From IMG/VR virus record IMGVR_UViG_3300036760_000090, positions 1 to 22,919 of that record: a DNA stretch of 22,919 bases. One strand, given 5' to 3'. Within the stretch, counting starts at the first letter, position 1. Each line of letters starts with the position of its first letter. Below the pieces are notes generated by a model. It worked only from the letters and a program-made list of their open reading frames with translations. It had not been told where the DNA came from and ran no database searches. The DNA is from a virus. The position numbers and the translations under genes are program-made. Shown piece after piece: positions 21,183 to 22,919 of the stretch.

Positions 21183-21649
21183 GCTTGCCCCCCGCTGCGC
21201 TTCCACTGCTCGAACGGGTCCAGCTCTTCCGCCGGCGCGGCCGCATGCACCCGGCTGCGGCTCGAAGGCGACATGCCGAACTCCACCGCGATCTTCGTCA
21301 TGTGCTCCAGCGCCCGGTTGGCGATCGCCAGATATGGCGACTGCACGAGGAAGCCGCTGGGCGCCTTGATCACGGTGCCAAACTTCCGCAACTGCTCCTC
21401 CGCCTCCACCAGCCGCCCCCACGCCTGGCAGTATCCCGCGAACATGCCCCGGTCGAGCGTCGTCACCAGCCCGAGGCGCAGCAGCTCCTTACCCGTCCGC
21501 CGCCACTCGCGCCGCGCCTCGACGCTGAGGTGCTTGGGCGCGGGCGGCAGCTTGACCGCCGGCTTTGCCTCGTGCGTTGGCAGGGCGCGTTTCGACGGGT
21601 TGCCGCGCAGCACGCGCAGATTCGTCGGCGCCGGCTTCCGGCCCTTCAC
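21179..21649 (-). CDS. terS: Terminase small subunit, P27 family
   Basis: The 156-aa DNA-recognition subunit of the packaging motor. The N-terminus from the GTG at 21649 (VKGRKPAPTNLRVLRGNPSK, then RALP) matches the standard P27 start, and AGAGAGGC lies upstream; an ATG at 21700 would add 17 unlikely residues. Further family motifs are KHLSVEARREWRRTGKEL (about 36-53), TTLDRGMFAGYCQAWGRLVE and GFLVQSPYLAIANRALEHM. The gene begins inside the methyltransferase ORF, which overlaps it by about 160 bases in another frame. It is followed by two genes before the large subunit, so the usual adjacent terS-terL pair is split. Confidence 0.88.
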   Translation of the reverse strand: MKGRKPAPTNLRVLRGNPSKRALPTHEAKPAVKLPPAPKHLSVEARREWRRTGKELLRLGLVTTLDRGMFAGYCQAWGRLVEAEEQLRKFGTVIKAPSGFLVQSPYLAIANRALEHMTKIAVEFGMSPSSRSRVHAAAPAEELDPFEQWKRSGGQA

Positions 21650-22877
21650 GGTGTGCCTCTCTTCCAGTGAACTGCTCCCATCGCCGCACGGCAACGTCAA
21701 CGTACTTGGGCTCGATCTCCATCGCGTAGCAGCGGCGCCCCAGGCGCTCGCAGGCGATCAGCGTCGTGCCGGAGCCGAGGAAGGGGTCGTAGACGACGTG
21801 CCCCACGTCAGATGAATTGGTGACGGCGCGCTCCACAAGTTCGACCGGCTTCATCGTGGGGTGCTCCGGCGACTTCGAGGGGCGGTCGATGTTCCAGACC
21901 GTCGTCTGCTGGCGCCCGCCGCGATAGCGATGTGCGGCGTTCGGAACCCACCCGTAGAAGATCGGCTCGGCCTGCCAGTGGTAATCGACACCCATCGGCG
22001 AGAACGTCGCGTTGTTCTTCACCCACTGGATCGTCTGGTGCCAGATGCCGCGCTCCTTGAGCGCGAGCCCGAAGAGGACATGTAGCGGCCCCGCCGGTGC
22101 CGCTACATACCACGCGGCCCCGGCGGTGCATGAGGCGAGCGCCAGATCGAACGATGCACAGAGCATCGCCATCAGCGCGGGTTCCCCGAGGGTGTCGCCC
22201 GTGAGGTTCTTCTCAACTCGATTGCACCGAGCAATCGAGTTGAGAAACTTGTTCTTGTCGCCCACAGACACGCCATATGGCGGATCAGTCCAGACAAGTT
22301 CGATCGTTGCCCCGTCCATCAGCCGCCCGACATCCTCACCCTTCGTCGAGTCCCCGCAGAGCAGCCGGTGCTCGCCCAGCAGCCACAGGTCGCCCGTCTT
22401 GCTGGTCGGCTCCACCACGGCAGGCACGTCGTCGGGGTCGGTGAGGCCGTCCTTCACGCCGACCGGCTGTAGCATCGCCCGCAGATCGGCGTCCGACACG
22501 CTGATCTCGGCCAGTAGTTCGTTCCACTTCTCCGGGTCTTGCACGGCCATCGCCGCCAGCGGGTCGAGCGACGCCAGCGCGATCCGCTCCTCGTTCTCGT
22601 CCAGGTCGACGTAGACCACCGGCACCGTCGGCTCCTCGCGGCTGATCGCCAGCGCGATCCGCGCGTGCCCGTCAATCACGTGCCCCGTCCGCTGGTTGAC
22701 GATCACCCGCTGAATCCAGCCGATCTCGTTGAGGGCTCCAGTTAGGGCGTCCTGTTGGGCTTTTGGATGAATCCGAAAATTGAAGGGGTTGGCTAGGAGT
22801 TGATCGGGCGCCTCTTCCCCATCGCCGACGATGCGGCTGCGCCAGGCGGCGGGCGCGGCGGGCTTAGCCTTGGGCAT
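21489..22877 (-). CDS. ParB-like domain fused to DNA methyltransferase
   Basis: A 462-aa fusion starting at the ATG at 22877 (AGGGGGAG upstream). Residues about 25-135 are a ParB/Srx-like domain with HVIDGHARIALAIS and VVYVDLDENEERIALASLDP. Residues about 160-402 are a beta-class amino methyltransferase: catalytic DPPY (198-201) precedes HPTMKPVEL (339-347) and the SAM-binding DPFLGSGTT (364-372). Such phage enzymes methylate adenine N6 (or cytosine N4) and may protect phage DNA from host restriction or mark packaging sites. No restriction partner is seen. The last 60 residues are low-complexity and overlap the terS gene in another frame, so the C-terminus may be non-conserved. A 16-bp hairpin lies in codons 211-223. 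Confidence 0.85.
   Translation of the reverse strand: MPKAKPAAPAAWRSRIVGDGEEAPDQLLANPFNFRIHPKAQQDALTGALNEIGWIQRVIVNQRTGHVIDGHARIALAISREEPTVPVVYVDLDENEERIALASLDPLAAMAVQDPEKWNELLAEISVSDADLRAMLQPVGVKDGLTDPDDVPAVVEPTSKTGDLWLLGEHRLLCGDSTKGEDVGRLMDGATIELVWTDPPYGVSVGDKNKFLNSIARCNRVEKNLTGDTLGEPALMAMLCASFDLALASCTAGAAWYVAAPAGPLHVLFGLALKERGIWHQTIQWVKNNATFSPMGVDYHWQAEPIFYGWVPNAAHRYRGGRQQTTVWNIDRPSKSPEHPTMKPVELVERAVTNSSDVGHVVYDPFLGSGTTLIACERLGRRCYAMEIEPKYVDVAVRRWEQFTGREAHREGPEAGADESARAARQPVETRPANARGKAGGQAAARAQAPQRRGAARVAADG
22210..22246. repeat. Perfect 16-bp inverted repeat inside methyltransferase gene
   Basis: TTCTCAACTCGATTGC (22210-22225) and its exact complement (22231-22246) flank a five-base loop ACCGA. 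The arms encode residues 211-223 of the methyltransferase (FLNSIARCNRVEK). The arms are about half A+T, lower in GC than the surrounding sequence. No T-run follows on either strand, so it is not a standard terminator. Confidence 0.95.
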
Positions 22878-22919
22878 CGGACTCCCCCTGCTCCAAAATC
22901 GCGGCCGCACGCGTGACAC

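Noticed and set aside
1-22919. CRISPR arrays, insertion sequences, attachment sites
   Set aside because: No regularly spaced short repeats, transposase, terminal inverted repeats or integrase with duplicated att core were seen.
22878-22919. Upstream GTG extension of the methyltransferase to the window edge
   Set aside because: The ATG at 22877 has an AGGGGGAG site at correct spacing; the 14 extra residues are basic and unlike the family.

Overview
The window is the virion-building (late) region of a tailed, siphovirus-type phage or prophage of the HK97 kind from a high-GC bacterium. Nearly every gene lies on the minus strand and is read from right to left. Third codon positions are GC-rich, strong Shine-Dalgarno sequences of the AGGAGG type are common, and many genes are joined by ATGA or GTGA stop/start overlaps. 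No integrase, tRNA, lysis gene or host gene is visible, so I cannot tell an integrated prophage from a free phage genome, and the host cannot be named.

Layout in transcription order. (1) DNA modification and packaging, 22877 to 18536: a ParB-like/DNA methyltransferase fusion, P27-type small terminase, a small unknown protein, an unusual XRE-HTH plus sigma-region-4 protein, then the large terminase. (2) Head, 18539 to 14325: small two-helix membrane protein, HK97-type portal, S49-type maturation protease, major capsid protein. (3) Head-tail joining, 14267 to 11654: a small conserved virion protein, a 47-aa acidic protein, an HK97 gp10-like protein, a gp6-like connector, a likely tail terminator and a 69-aa protein. 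(4) Tail, 11650 to 6717: tail tube protein, a Com-like zinc mini-protein, tail assembly chaperone with a likely -1 frameshift, tape measure, and a small tail-tip protein. (5) Tip and host recognition, 6720 to the left edge: a 1160-aa hub/PKD/Asp-box propeller protein, several small exposed-type proteins, a LamG-like lectin protein and the start of a repeat protein with a 114-bp tandem unit.

Regulation. Two promoter-leader-terminator modules stand out: one before the capsid gene (promoter 15863-15891, hairpin plus U-tract 15724-15776) and one before the tail chaperone gene (10454-10483 and 10387-10432). In both, a perfect TTGACA lies inside the end of the upstream gene, and the following leader segments resemble each other. 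A terminator between promoter and start codon suggests attenuation of the two most stoichiometry-sensitive gene groups. The XRE/sigma-4 protein is a natural candidate for late control, but that link is inference.

One gene runs against the rest: a 70-aa two-helix protein at 9601-9813 on the plus strand, matching the superinfection immunity family. It sits as a moron between the tape measure and chaperone genes with a possible promoter of its own.
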